Positions 43,686 to 52,893 of a stretch of 64,000 nt of DNA are shown here, one piece after another; position 1 is the first letter of the stretch; each line of letters opens with the position of its first letter. Both the position numbers and the translations under genes were made by a program. The DNA comes from Deltaproteobacteria bacterium (GTDB taxonomy: Bacteria; Myxococcota_A; UBA796; JAFGLY01): contig JAFGLY010000125.1 in NCBI GenBank assembly GCA_016927815.1, forward strand, positions 1 through 64,000, read 5' to 3'. Below the pieces are notes generated by a model. The model did no database searches. It had not been told where the DNA came from and saw only the letters and a program-made list of their open reading frames with translations.

Positions 43686-44544
43686 CCCGATCCTCCTGGC
43701 CGCCATCCTCTGGGGGGGCGCCTGCAGCCGGGATCCGGCCCGGGCACAGACCGATCGCGAAACCTACGTGGCCCTCCTCCGCAGCTCGGACACGCCCATC
43801 GCTGAGCGCATGGATCGGTGCCTGGAACTTGCGGATCCGGCTTTGCGGAGCGACTGCGCCCTCGTGACCGCGGAGGCAGCTCCGCGGCAGGGCGCAGGCC
43901 GCATCGAGGCATGGTGCGACCGGGTCCCGGCGGGCACATGGCGTGACGAGTGCTGGTTTCAGGCCTCCGAGCAGGCCCGTCGCGCGGGCGACTGGATGCG
44001 CGCCTTGGCCCTGTGCCGTGAAACGGGTCCGTTCTCCACGGACTGCAGGCAGCACCTCTGGCAGCTCGCGCTCCATGCCAGTGTGCCGCCGGAGGGCCCG
44101 GCCGGCTTCGCCACCCACCTCGAGACGGCTCGGGAGGTGTTCGAACGGTTCCGCCCCCTGCTCGCCGAGGATCCGGAATTCGAGGAGCGGTTCTGGCTTC
44201 GGTGGTTCCAGGAGGGATTCGAGCAGGGCCTCGGCCTCGACGTGTCCGCCTGCGATCCCCTGCCCGTCCGGGACGCCGCACGGTGCCGACTCGCAGCCAC
44301 CCACGTCTACCGGACCCGCCTGGATCGATCCCTGCTCACCTCCGCACCCAGCCTGGCCGGGTTCTGCGACCGAGCGACCAAAGACCCCACGGTCGCGGGC
44401 GTCCTGGGATTCGAGTTCGGCCTGGTGGAGGGGAATCCGGGCAGCATCGCCACGCCTTCTCCGGTGCTGGACGAGGTCGTCGTCCAGGAGTACCGTCGCC
44501 TTTGCGACGCGCCCACACCTACCGGACGTGCGCGCCCACCCTGA
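43669..44544 (+). CDS. Putative lipoprotein, Cys-containing helical repeats
   Basis: The protein has 291 aa from the ATG at 43669; an alternative ATG lies 6 nt upstream. Both fall inside the end of the MBL gene. The signal peptide CSPILLAAILWGGAC ends in a plausible but weak lipobox. The mature part has spaced Cys in helical segments (DRCLELADPALRSDCALV, WCDRVPAGTWRDECW, LCRETGPFSTDC), suggesting disulfide-stapled Sel1/TPR-like repeats. The family is not recognised. The 3' end overlaps the convergent gene by 26 bp. Confidence 0.6.
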   Translation: MPSTCSPILLAAILWGGACSRDPARAQTDRETYVALLRSSDTPIAERMDRCLELADPALRSDCALVTAEAAPRQGAGRIEAWCDRVPAGTWRDECWFQASEQARRAGDWMRALALCRETGPFSTDCRQHLWQLALHASVPPEGPAGFATHLETAREVFERFRPLLAEDPEFEERFWLRWFQEGFEQGLGLDVSACDPLPVRDAARCRLAATHVYRTRLDRSLLTSAPSLAGFCDRATKDPTVAGVLGFEFGLVEGNPGSIATPSPVLDEVVVQEYRRLCDAPTPTGRARPP

Positions 44545-45112
44545 GCGCGGCTCCCACGAGCCACCAGTCGTCCAGGGCGCTGCCCGGCTCGGTGCCGGGG
44601 CCCCGGGCGCTGCCCCAGGAGGCCCGGATCGCGAGGTCGAGGAAGCCGGGGTTCGACGGGTGCCCCACCCGGCGGCGGGCCCCCGCCTCGAACGTGGCCA
44701 TGGGCACCGCGTACGACGCGCTCCAGAAGTCGTCGAGATCCAGGCGCCCGAACCCGACGGATGCGAGTCCGCCCCACGTCGCCTGCGGATCGGGCCGGAT
44801 CGCCACGAGCATCCCCCAGTGGACATAGGAGAACGGGAACACCCGCACGGCCTCCTCACCCACCTCTCGCGCCTCCTGCCGCACGATCGCGCTGCCCTCG
44901 GCAAAGAGGCTGGCACCCACCCTCGGTCCGGGGATGTCCCGGGAGTCGGGGAAGGCCTCGAACCGGACCTGCCACGCGGTGTGGATCCCAGGCCGGGGCC
45001 ACTCGCCCAACAGGCTCCCCGCGCCGATCCCCGCAGACAGGTCCGTGCCGAAGGACCCGCCGTCCTGGGCCGAGGCGGCGACGACGAGCGGGAGCAGGGA
45101 GAGAAGCGCCAT
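44519..45112 (-). CDS. Putative outer-membrane beta-barrel-like protein
   Basis: The protein has 197 aa with a signal peptide (ALLSLLPLVVAASA). The mature part has alternating polar and hydrophobic strands rich in Gly and aromatics (FGTDLSAGIGAGSLLG, YVHWGMLVAIRP, GLASVGFGRLDLDDFW, WWLVGAALRVGAHVR). This is consistent with a small barrel of about eight strands, although it lacks a C-terminal Phe. No family is recognised. Confidence 0.55.
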   Translation of the reverse strand: MALLSLLPLVVAASAQDGGSFGTDLSAGIGAGSLLGEWPRPGIHTAWQVRFEAFPDSRDIPGPRVGASLFAEGSAIVRQEAREVGEEAVRVFPFSYVHWGMLVAIRPDPQATWGGLASVGFGRLDLDDFWSASYAVPMATFEAGARRRVGHPSNPGFLDLAIRASWGSARGPGTEPGSALDDWWLVGAALRVGAHVR

Positions 45113-45178
45113 CCTGGTCCCCGTATCCGCCCCCGGTCGGCTTCGCGACGGTCCAGCCGTCCCAGTCCCTCGAGGCGT

Positions 45179-46255
45179 TCAGTACCCGATCTCCAACTGG
45201 AGACCGTCGAACCAGGCCGTACCGCTCATGGTGCAGGCCATCGCCACCTGTACGTACGCGGTATCGGCGGGCGCCACCCCCCGCACGACGAACTCCCTCC
45301 AGTCCATGTCTCCGGTGGGTACCTCGGCCTCCACCGGCCGGCCCACGGGCGCACCCGAGATGTCCAGCCACACGAGTGCGAACTGGAAGATCCTCTCCTG
45401 GTCGCGCTCCTTCCGCACGAACCGGGTTCGGATGTGTCCGCGGAGCACGAGCGACGTGCCGGGCGCGATGGTGACCACCTGGGACACCTGGGGCCACGAA
45501 CGGGTGCGGGCGTCCGCGTGGAAGCGCAGGCTGGCCCTACCGTCCATGGCCACGTCGGGATCCATGGTCACCTCGGCGGCCGGGAGCGGGTTGCCCTTCT
45601 CCACGAGCGTGGCGATCTGCCAGTGCCTGGCCAGGTCCCGGTCCTCGAAGGAGGCGTCCTCGAGGGGAACCCGGGTGCCCGGCCCCGACGTGATCTCGGC
45701 CGGACGGGCGTGGAACCGCGTGGCCAGGCGATCCCGGGCCCTCTCCTCCCGGGTCGGGGCCGGCGGGATCGCGAGGGTCACCTCTCGGCTGTCCTTCCGG
45801 CCGATCATCTCGAACCTCAAGGTCGCCCCGCCCACGGTCCCGATTCTCACGGCCGTCAGGGAACGGGCCTTCAGGCCGTAGAGGTCGGCGATTGCCTCCA
45901 ACCGTTGCCGCTCGAGGTCGCTCCAGGTCTCAGCGTTGCGGACCACGGTCTGCCCGGCGCGCAGATCCGACATCCGGGTGGCGGGCAGCACCGCCACCCA
46001 GGCGAGCACCGCCGCGATCTTCTCGTCGAGCACCTCGTCCACCAGCACCGGATCCGCGCCCGCCAGCAGGAAGAGCGCCCCCTCGGACAGGTCCCGGGCC
46101 TGCAACATGCGCACCAGCCGGTCCTGTGGACTGTCGTCCTCCATGCGGGCGATGGTCTCCGCAGCGACGCGGTCGTCGTCGGTGGTCGGGGGGGGCGGGT
46201 CCGCGATGGCGGCGAGGGGAATCGTCCAGGCGAGCATGAGCGGGATCCAACGCAC
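45179..46255 (-). CDS. Secreted protein with C-terminal jelly-roll-like domain
   Basis: The protein has 358 aa. The signal peptide is RWIPLMLAWTIPLAAIA. The N-terminal half is helical (RLVRMLQARDLSEGALFLLA). The C-terminal 150 residues resemble a galactose-binding or CBM jelly roll (LEDASFEDRDLARHWQI, ASLRFHADARTRSWPQVSQVV, GTAWFDGLQLEIGY). It may bind a surface glycan. No catalytic motif is visible. It ends 66 bp from the OMP-like gene in the same direction. Confidence 0.55.
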   Translation of the reverse strand: MRWIPLMLAWTIPLAAIADPPPPTTDDDRVAAETIARMEDDSPQDRLVRMLQARDLSEGALFLLAGADPVLVDEVLDEKIAAVLAWVAVLPATRMSDLRAGQTVVRNAETWSDLERQRLEAIADLYGLKARSLTAVRIGTVGGATLRFEMIGRKDSREVTLAIPPAPTREERARDRLATRFHARPAEITSGPGTRVPLEDASFEDRDLARHWQIATLVEKGNPLPAAEVTMDPDVAMDGRASLRFHADARTRSWPQVSQVVTIAPGTSLVLRGHIRTRFVRKERDQERIFQFALVWLDISGAPVGRPVEAEVPTGDMDWREFVVRGVAPADTAYVQVAMACTMSGTAWFDGLQLEIGY

Positions 46256-46287
46256 GGACCACCTCCGCTGGCGAGCCTACCACGGTG

Positions 46288-47304
46288 TCACGGCACAGGT
46301 GTCGGATCTCGGGCCAGCGTGGGGGGCCACGTTCGCAGGGTCGCTTCCACTTCGGACAGATCCCGGGCGTGAAACACGCGGCGGCGCAGCGCCCCCCCGT
46401 GCGGCAGGGCCCGGGTGGTGTACGCAGCGAGCTTCTTCACCCGCCCCAGTGCGCCGGACTCGGTGCGGAACACGGACCTCGTGCCCTCGATGTAGGCGAG
46501 CAGGAAGGCGCACCGGTCGGCGGGGGTGGGCGGCTCGAAGGGCTCTCCCGCAAGGGTGCGCGCGACCTCGAGGGGCAGCCACGGATCGCACAGGGCACCG
46601 CGGCCAATCATCAAGGCGTGGCAGCCGGTCTCGTCGAGCAGCCGGAGCGCGGAAGGCACGTCCACGACGTCTCCGTTGCCGACCACGGGGATCCCGACCG
46701 CCCGGCGCACCTCGGCGATGGGTTTTGGGTCGAAGGTACCGCCGAAGGCATCCTCGCGCGTCCGCCAGTGGACGACGATGCCGTCTGCTCCTTCTCCCTC
46801 GCAGATCCGGGCGATCTCCAGGTGGTTGCGGTGGCCTGGCGTGAGCCCGGATCGGATCTTCACGGTGAGCGGCACATCCACCGCAGCCCGGACGGCCGCG
46901 ACGATCGACCTCGCCAGGGCGGGATCGCCCAGCAGGGCCGCCCCCCCCGAGTGGGCGCAGACCTTCCGGGCCGGGCACCCCATGTTGATGTCCACCACCG
47001 ACGCCCCCGAGGCCGCGACCCATCGTGCGGCCTCGGCCAGCACCTCGGGCCTCCGGCCGTAGATCTGCACGGCGCCCGGCCGTTCGTCGGGATCGAGCAT
47101 GGCGGTCTCGCGTACCCGGCGGACCTGCCGCACCAGGCCCTCTGCGGGCACGAACTCGGTGCAGGTGAGGCCGATGCCTCCGATCCTGCGGATGAGACGA
47201 CGGAAGGTGACGTCGGTCAGCCCTTCCATCGGGGCCAGGAGGACGGCTGGCCGGATCTCGAGGCCCCTCAAGCGCAACAGGGTCGGGCGGCAGGGCGGGT
47301 GCAC
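46288..47304 (-). CDS. dus: tRNA-dihydrouridine synthase
   Basis: The protein has 338 aa. This FMN/NADPH TIM-barrel enzyme reduces uridines in tRNA. The start LLAPMEGLTDVTFR, the catalytic Cys loop DINMGCPARKVC, KIRSGL, VVGNGDV and GRGALCDPW are all present. The subfamily (A, B or C) is not certain. The start codon is GTG at 47304. Confidence 0.95.
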   Translation of the reverse strand: MHPPCRPTLLRLRGLEIRPAVLLAPMEGLTDVTFRRLIRRIGGIGLTCTEFVPAEGLVRQVRRVRETAMLDPDERPGAVQIYGRRPEVLAEAARWVAASGASVVDINMGCPARKVCAHSGGAALLGDPALARSIVAAVRAAVDVPLTVKIRSGLTPGHRNHLEIARICEGEGADGIVVHWRTREDAFGGTFDPKPIAEVRRAVGIPVVGNGDVVDVPSALRLLDETGCHALMIGRGALCDPWLPLEVARTLAGEPFEPPTPADRCAFLLAYIEGTRSVFRTESGALGRVKKLAAYTTRALPHGGALRRRVFHARDLSEVEATLRTWPPTLARDPTPVP

Positions 47305-47405
47305 GCTGAAGGGCTATCCCGTCCGCCACGACGCCCATGAGGTCCGGCCGCCGCCCTGCCCCCGACGGGAGGTCGGGCGGCGGCCCCGGCGGGGGACCGC
47401 CGTCC

Positions 47406-47840
47406 TCACCGCTCGTCGTCGGGACCCTCCTGCTCCACCTCGGGGGGCAGGGGATCGGGGAGCACGGCCCGAGAGCGCACCTCCCGATCCACCTGCGGGT
47501 ACGAGGCGGGACGGCTGCCGGCGATGGCGCTGAACCGACGCGCCGCCACCTCCACCACGCGGTGCCGTCTGCCCTCGCCGTCGTCCCACGACCGGGGCAC
47601 GAGGCGCCCCTCGACGAGGCAGAGGGTTCCCTTGGAGAGGGTCCGGCTGGCACGCTCGGCGAGGTCATCCCAGAGGACGATGTCGTGCCAGTCGGTTTCC
47701 TGCACCCACTCGTCCTCTCGACGGGCGGAGCGGTTGGTGGCCAGGCGGAGGCGACAGCACGCCTTCCCGCCGTTGGTGTGGCGCAGCTCGGGGCTGTTTC
47801 CGAGGTGGCCGAGGAGGAGGACCTGGTTGATGCCCTGCAT
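47406..47840 (-). CDS. ssb: Single-stranded DNA-binding protein
   Basis: The protein has 144 aa from the ATG at 47840, with GGAG 6 nt before it. The OB fold is typical: MQGINQVLLLGHLGNSPELR, TDWHDIVLWDDLAE and LVEGRLVPRSW. The C-terminal tail is short and acidic (EQEGPDDER), but the canonical DDDIPF tip is missing, so contacts with repair partners may differ. The listed start at 47945 extends into the intergenic region. Confidence 0.92.
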   Translation of the reverse strand: MQGINQVLLLGHLGNSPELRHTNGGKACCRLRLATNRSARREDEWVQETDWHDIVLWDDLAERASRTLSKGTLCLVEGRLVPRSWDDGEGRRHRVVEVAARRFSAIAGSRPASYPQVDREVRSRAVLPDPLPPEVEQEGPDDER

Positions 47841-48148
47841 GCGGGACTCCTTTCGTCTACGGGGCGTCCAGGAACGAAGCACGGATCGTGCCAAGGCTGT
47901 CCCATCGGGTTTTCGGGCGTTCGAGGCCGTTCCGAGATCCTCCATCCGGCCCGGGGTGTCGGACGGATCGTCGGACCGACGACACCTGCCGACACCCCCC
48001 TCCCCCGGGTGTTATGATGCGCCCGCCGTCGCAGCCCTGTGGACCGACCCGCAGAAGGCGTGGCGGTTTCGCCTCCCGATCCCCTGGACCGACACCCCGG
48101 CCGGGAGGATCCGCCGAATCCGGCAGGGAGGATCACTCGGAGATCGCA
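47841..48148 (+). promoter_or_regulatory. Divergent ssb-panB intergenic region with promoter and operator-like repeats
   Basis: This 308-bp gap holds an extended -10 (TGTTATGAT, hexamer TATGAT at 48013-48018). A CCGACA -35-like hexamer (47989-47994) lies 18 bp upstream, pointing toward panB. Overlapping it are an inverted repeat, GTGTCGG (47956-47962) with CCGACAC (47989-47995), and a palindrome, CGTCGGACCGACG (47969-47981). A regulator could bind there. The leader before panB would be about 125 nt. No promoter toward ssb is clear. Confidence 0.55.
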
Positions 48149-48985
48149 ATGGCTCGAACCACGGTACCGGACCTTCAACGCCTGAAGGCCGAGAACCGAA
48201 AAATCGTGATGGTCACCGCCTACGACGCCACCATGGCGCGCCTGGTGGATGCTGCGGGGGCGGACATGGTGCTCGTCGGCGACAGCCTGGGCATGGTGAT
48301 CCAGGGCAACGAGGACACGCTCGGGGTCACGCTCGAGCACATCGCCTACCATGGACGCTGCGTCGCCCGGGGCCTCAAACAGGCGCACCTGACTCTCGAC
48401 ATGCCCTTCCTTTCCTTCCAGATCTCGCCCCAAGAGGCGCTCCGCAACGCCGGGCGCCTCGTGCAGGAGGGCCAGGCCCAGTCCGTCAAGCTCGAGGGGG
48501 GCGAGCGGTCGTCCGAGGCCATCCGGCTCATCGTGGAGGCCGGCATCCCGGTGGTGGGCCACGTGGGTCTGACACCCCAGTCGGTCCACGCGCTGGGCGG
48601 CTTCCGCGTCCAGGGGCGCTCCCAGGAGGCCGCGGATCGGATCGTGCGCGACGCGCACGCGGTCGAGGACGCCGGGGCCTTCTGCATCGTGCTGGAGTCC
48701 ATTCCCGAGGACGTGGCCGCCCGCATCACCGAGGAACTCGAGATCCCCACGATCGGCATCGGCGCAGGGCCCTCCTGCGACGGCCAGGTGCTGGTCTGCT
48801 ACGATCTCCTGGGCTTCGACCTCTCCTTTCAGCCGCGCTTCGTCAAGCGCTACGCCGAGATGGAACCCGCCATCGTGGGGGCGGTGCGTTCCTACGCGTC
48901 CGAGGTCCGCAGCGGGGCGTTTCCTACCGCAGAACACTCCTTCCAGCGCAAACAGGCCCCGGCCCGACTGAAGCGCGTCTACTAG
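48149..48985 (+). CDS. panB: 3-methyl-2-oxobutanoate hydroxymethyltransferase
   Basis: The protein has 278 aa. It makes ketopantoate, the first step to pantothenate. Family features are MVTAYDATMARLVDAAGADMVLVGDSLGMV, LTLDMPFLSFQ, VKLEGG, GHVGLTPQSVHALGGF and IGIGAGPSCDGQVLV. GGAG lies about 8 nt before the ATG. panC follows after 14 nt. Confidence 0.97.
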   Translation: MARTTVPDLQRLKAENRKIVMVTAYDATMARLVDAAGADMVLVGDSLGMVIQGNEDTLGVTLEHIAYHGRCVARGLKQAHLTLDMPFLSFQISPQEALRNAGRLVQEGQAQSVKLEGGERSSEAIRLIVEAGIPVVGHVGLTPQSVHALGGFRVQGRSQEAADRIVRDAHAVEDAGAFCIVLESIPEDVAARITEELEIPTIGIGAGPSCDGQVLVCYDLLGFDLSFQPRFVKRYAEMEPAIVGAVRSYASEVRSGAFPTAEHSFQRKQAPARLKRVY

Positions 48986-48999
48986 CCCCCAAGGCCTCG

Positions 49000-49824
49000 A
49001 TGCGAACCTGCAACGACCCGGACGACGTCACCGCCTGGGCCCGGTCGTGGCGTTCCGAGGGCGCCCGGGTGGGATTCGTCCCCACGATGGGCTTTCTCCA
49101 CCGTGGTCACGCCTCGCTCCTGGACCTCGCCCACGCGCGATGCGACCGCGTGGTCGTATCCATCTACGTGAACCCGCTCCAGTTCGGGCCCAGCGAGGAT
49201 CTCGACCGCTACCCCCGCGATCCGGAGGGGGACCTTCGCCTGTGTGCCGCTCACGGGGTGGATCTCGCCTTCCTGCCCGAAACGCTCTATCCTCCAGGTT
49301 TTTCCACTCGGGTGAGGGTGGAGGGGCTCACGTCCGTGCTCTGTGGAGCGGCCCGTCGGGGCCACTTCGAGGGCGTCACCACCGTGGTCGCACGCCTGTT
49401 CGGCATCGTGGGGCCCTGCACGTCCGTGTTCGGGGAGAAGGACTGGCAGCAGTACGTGGTCGTGCGCCGCATGGCCGAGGATCTCCACCCGGGGGTCGAG
49501 GTGGTCGCCGGCCCGCTCGTCCGCGACGACGACGGCCTGGCGCTCTCCAGCCGGAACCGCTACCTCTCGGCGGCCGACCGGGTCCGGGCCCTCTCCCTCC
49601 ACCGGGCGCTCCGAGCGATCCGCGACAGCCGGGAGCCCTCCGTCCCGGCGCTCCTCGAGGAGGGCCGCTCCCTGCTCGAGGTGGATCGCCTCGACTACAT
49701 CGCCATCGTGGATCCCTGGTCCCTCGCCCCGCTCGAGCGGGTGGACCGCCCGGCCCGCGCGCTCGTGGCGGCCTTTGTCGGGAATACGCGCCTCATCGAT
49801 AACGTGGCGGTGGATCCCCGATGA
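49000..49824 (+). CDS. panC: Pantothenate synthetase
   Basis: The protein has 274 aa. It condenses pantoate with beta-alanine using ATP. Motifs are VPTMGFLHRGHASLL (HxGH), SIYVNPLQFGPSEDLDRYPR, FGEKDWQQ in place of the usual FGEKDYQQ, and LALSSRNRYLS. It is co-directional with panB, and its stop overlaps the next start (ATGA). Confidence 0.97.
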   Translation: MRTCNDPDDVTAWARSWRSEGARVGFVPTMGFLHRGHASLLDLAHARCDRVVVSIYVNPLQFGPSEDLDRYPRDPEGDLRLCAAHGVDLAFLPETLYPPGFSTRVRVEGLTSVLCGAARRGHFEGVTTVVARLFGIVGPCTSVFGEKDWQQYVVVRRMAEDLHPGVEVVAGPLVRDDDGLALSSRNRYLSAADRVRALSLHRALRAIRDSREPSVPALLEEGRSLLEVDRLDYIAIVDPWSLAPLERVDRPARALVAAFVGNTRLIDNVAVDPR

Positions 49825-50117
49825 ACGTGGATGCCGCCACCTGGTCGTTCCTGATCCTGCTGGTCGTGATTGCGGCCAACCGCCTCCTGCTCCCGGCGCT
49901 CGGCCACCGCGCCGGTGCCTGGTTCTACTGGCCGATCCAGGCCCTCGACGCCCTGGGCGCCGTGTTCCTCCTGGTCTGGGGCATGCCCGGCCTCTCCGGC
50001 GCTCTCCGCATCCTGGACTTCTTCGTGGCTGGCGTGCTCGTGCTCCACATCCTGGAGAACCACCTGCGCAGGGGGCGGGTCCGCCGGTCGCCCGTGGAGC
50101 GGTCGCCCACCTCCTAG
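49821..50117 (+). CDS. Small membrane protein coupled to panC
   Basis: The protein has 98 aa with three hydrophobic segments (WSFLILLVVIAANRLLL, WPIQALDALGAVFLLVWG, ILDFFVAGVLVLHILE) and a basic tail. The family is not recognised. The ATG overlaps the panC stop by 4 nt, so it is probably translated with panC. Confidence 0.65.
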   Translation: MNVDAATWSFLILLVVIAANRLLLPALGHRAGAWFYWPIQALDALGAVFLLVWGMPGLSGALRILDFFVAGVLVLHILENHLRRGRVRRSPVERSPTS

Positions 50118-50195
50118 CCCGACGCCGGATCCGGATCGGTTGACGGCCGTCCACTCGGCGGACAGGATGAAGCGTCTCCTCGCTTCTGGAACCCG

Positions 50196-51341
50196 ATGCC
50201 GCACTACCGCATCCGACGCGCTGGGATCGAGTTTCCGGTCTCCGGGCTCCAGGCGCTCGTGCAGATGGTGGCCGACGGCACGCTCTCCGCCGAGGACCGC
50301 GTCTGGGACCCCGAACGACAGGAGTGGCTGCCGGCTTCCGAGATCGCACGCCTCGACGAGGCCTTCGCCCGACGGGAGGCGCTGCGACTGCGCCTGTCCG
50401 CGCCCCGTGTACCCGGATTCCGCTCGCCTCCTGCCCCGACCCCCGTAGACCGCCCTCCCACCGGTCAGGCGTCCTCCGACGCGGATCCGCCCGCCAAGGA
50501 ATTCCCGGAGCGAACGCCCTTCCTTTCACCCGATACGGGGGTTCCGAGCGAGTGGCCCCCAGAGGAGATCTCGCCCGAACCCCGAGGCCTGGTGATCCGC
50601 TTCCCCACGCCCGACACTCGTTGCTCGGAGGGAGCCCTGGCCCGCGAGCCCCGGGACGAACCCCTCGACCCCGCGCTCTTCCGGCCCGCCGAGGTGCCTC
50701 TCGCACGACCCCCCTCCACCTGGCGCGTCCGCCCCATGGTTCTCCTCTCCACGTTGCTCATGGGCGGAACGCTCCTGCTCGCCGTGGAGATGCACGTCCG
50801 CGGCACGGCCGGGCAGTACTTCCAGCCGGTCCAGACAGCGCGCACGATTCCCACCGTGGTCCCGGGTACGCCCCCGTCCACCGGGGCGCCCAACCTTCCC
50901 GAGGGTGTGGCCGACTTCTACGAGACGATGGAAGACGACCTGAGGAGGCGCATGGTGCCGGGCGACTTCGAGATCCGCTCCAAGGACGCCCTCGAGATGG
51001 CCCTCATGGTGGAACTGTCGCGTCTGCGCGTGGACCTGGTCCGGGTGAGCGCTCCCATCCTCTCCTGGGGCGGTCGCAAGGGCGACGTGCCCTTGAGCGC
51101 CGAGATCCACATCTGGTACGAGAGCCAACCGAGCGATCTGGACCAGGAGCTCGGCGCCATCGGACTCGCCGTGGGGCGTTACGTGCAGCGGTACAACCTC
51201 GAGGTGCCCGTCTGCGAGGTGTTGATCCAGGAACCCGGGGGAGGGATCCGCGCCCGCCCGCTCGATGCCGAACTGGCCCGCGCCTTCTACCTCCAGCGCA
51301 TCTCGCTGGTGAAATTCCTGGCGGGCGGCGAGGCTTTGTGA
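50196..51341 (+). CDS. GYF_2-like domain membrane protein
   Basis: The protein has 381 aa. Residues about 1-50 resemble a GYF_2/DUF4339 domain (FPVSGLQALVQMVADGTLS, then VWDPERQEWLPASEI). A long Pro-rich linker leads to one membrane helix (MVLLSTLLMGGTLLLAV) near the middle. The C-terminal half is a soluble domain outside the membrane (PEGVADFYETMEDDLRRRM, VCEVLIQEPGGGIRARP). The final domain is not recognised. The 78 bp to the convergent aminotransferase hold no clear terminator. Confidence 0.6.
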   Translation: MPHYRIRRAGIEFPVSGLQALVQMVADGTLSAEDRVWDPERQEWLPASEIARLDEAFARREALRLRLSAPRVPGFRSPPAPTPVDRPPTGQASSDADPPAKEFPERTPFLSPDTGVPSEWPPEEISPEPRGLVIRFPTPDTRCSEGALAREPRDEPLDPALFRPAEVPLARPPSTWRVRPMVLLSTLLMGGTLLLAVEMHVRGTAGQYFQPVQTARTIPTVVPGTPPSTGAPNLPEGVADFYETMEDDLRRRMVPGDFEIRSKDALEMALMVELSRLRVDLVRVSAPILSWGGRKGDVPLSAEIHIWYESQPSDLDQELGAIGLAVGRYVQRYNLEVPVCEVLIQEPGGGIRARPLDAELARAFYLQRISLVKFLAGGEAL

Positions 51342-51419
51342 CTCGGTGAGGCCCGGCGGAACGGCTCGGCCGTCGCCGCGTCTCCTTCTGGGGCAAGGTG
51401 TCGCTTCTCTGTCCGCCGT

Positions 51420-52880
51420 CTACCGGTTCACGTACGCGTTGTGGAACTCGATCCAGCGGGGCAGCACCCGCTCGATCAGTTTCTTCGGCGGCAGAAAGGC
51501 GATTCTCAGGTGGTGCGTGCCCTCCTTCTGCCCGAATCCCGAACCGTTGACCGTGCAGAGTCCCGTCGTCTCGAGGAGATTCATGCAGTAGTCGAAGTCC
51601 GTGGTTCCCACGGGGAGCTTGTTCAGTCTCGGAAACAGGTACATGGCTCCGGTCCGACCGAAGCACTCGACCTGGTCCATGTGCTTGAACCCCTCCCGGA
51701 TCAGGGTGGCCTTGTCCCACAGGTCGGTCAGGATGGTCTGTTTCTCCTGTGCGAACAGCCGATAGGGCTCGCTCCCCTCCTCGGGAGGATTCACCACCAG
51801 GTACATCAGGAGTTGCCCGGCGGTGTTCGGGCACAGGCACACCGAGGCCTGCTTCAGGAGAATCTCCGTGAAGGACAGGGGGGTACCCGCAGCCTTCGGG
51901 GGGTTCCTCACCTCGAGATATCCCCCTCGATGTCCACACTCTCCATAGAACCCCTTCGAGATGCTGTGCAGGCTGAACAGGGGGACTTCCTCTCGTCCGA
52001 GCACCTTGGCGAAGGACGTGAAGGTCGCCCCGTAGGTATTCTCCTGGTAGACCTCGTCGGCGATCAGGACAATCTCATTGTCCCTCGCGAAGTCGATGAT
52101 CTCCCGGATGGTTTCTGCGCCCAGGATCGCTCCGGTGGGGTTTCCCGGATGGATGACCACGAGTCCCTTCACGCGGATGCCGTCTCTCCTGGCTGCGCTC
52201 AGGGCCTCCTCGAGAATGGATCGGTTCAGGACCCACCCGCTGTCCTCGTCGGGATAGTAGTTGACCTGGGTGCCGCCGGATTTCTTGATCGTCGCCGAGT
52301 AGAGCGGGTACTGGGGAATCGGGATCATGATGCCGTCCTTGGGATCGGCGATCAACAGGTCGATGACGTACTTGGCACCTTCGCTGGCGCCGTTCGTGAC
52401 GAAGATGCCGTCCGGATTCGAAGGCGACCCGTGCGTGGTGTCCACCCCATCTCGCTTGTCTATGAACCTCGCGATGGCCTCCCGGATGAAGAGCGGGCCA
52501 TTGCTCTCCGAGTAGGCGCCGAGACCGCTCTTCATGTTGGAGAGGAACTGCTCGCTCACCTTCAGGACGTGCTCGGACACGCGCTCGATGTCCCCCAACC
52601 CGGCCGGGGGTCCGCCGTCGGTCTTCCATCGCTTCTCGAGCGCCCGTTCTCGATCGATCTTCGCGGGGTCCTCCACGAGGCTCAACACCTGGCGGTAGTA
52701 CGTGATCGGCTTCTGCCCGAGTGCTTGCGGGTTCCCGATGTTGCACAGGATCGTCTCCCTCCCCTGCTGTCTCAACTCGGCGGCCCTTCGGGGGATGGGT
52801 CCTCTCACCGCATATTCCATCTCCAGGATGTTCTGGTTCACCGTGAGGTGGATCGGCTCGCGGGCGTTCATTGCGTTCAT
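51420..52880 (-). CDS. Alanine aminotransferase of the eukaryotic-like class
   Basis: The protein has 486 aa. This class I PLP enzyme has the PLP Lys in SLHSISKGFYGECGHRGGY, closely matching eukaryotic glutamate-pyruvate transaminases. CNIGNPQALGQKPITYYRQV and VIHPGNPTGAIL also match. AGGAG lies 1 nt before the first ATG and 9 nt before the second (52871), so the latter may be the true start. By eye its GC content is lower than its neighbours', which hints at transfer. It is 13 nt downstream of the OCD/AlaDH gene. Confidence 0.88.
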   Translation of the reverse strand: MNAMNAREPIHLTVNQNILEMEYAVRGPIPRRAAELRQQGRETILCNIGNPQALGQKPITYYRQVLSLVEDPAKIDRERALEKRWKTDGGPPAGLGDIERVSEHVLKVSEQFLSNMKSGLGAYSESNGPLFIREAIARFIDKRDGVDTTHGSPSNPDGIFVTNGASEGAKYVIDLLIADPKDGIMIPIPQYPLYSATIKKSGGTQVNYYPDEDSGWVLNRSILEEALSAARRDGIRVKGLVVIHPGNPTGAILGAETIREIIDFARDNEIVLIADEVYQENTYGATFTSFAKVLGREEVPLFSLHSISKGFYGECGHRGGYLEVRNPPKAAGTPLSFTEILLKQASVCLCPNTAGQLLMYLVVNPPEEGSEPYRLFAQEKQTILTDLWDKATLIREGFKHMDQVECFGRTGAMYLFPRLNKLPVGTTDFDYCMNLLETTGLCTVNGSGFGQKEGTHHLRIAFLPPKKLIERVLPRWIEFHNAYVNR

Positions 52881-52893
52881 CTCCTACAAGGGG

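Noticed and set aside
48019-48148. Riboswitch in the panB leader
   Set aside because: The leader is about 125 nt and GC-rich, but I see no conserved riboswitch core.
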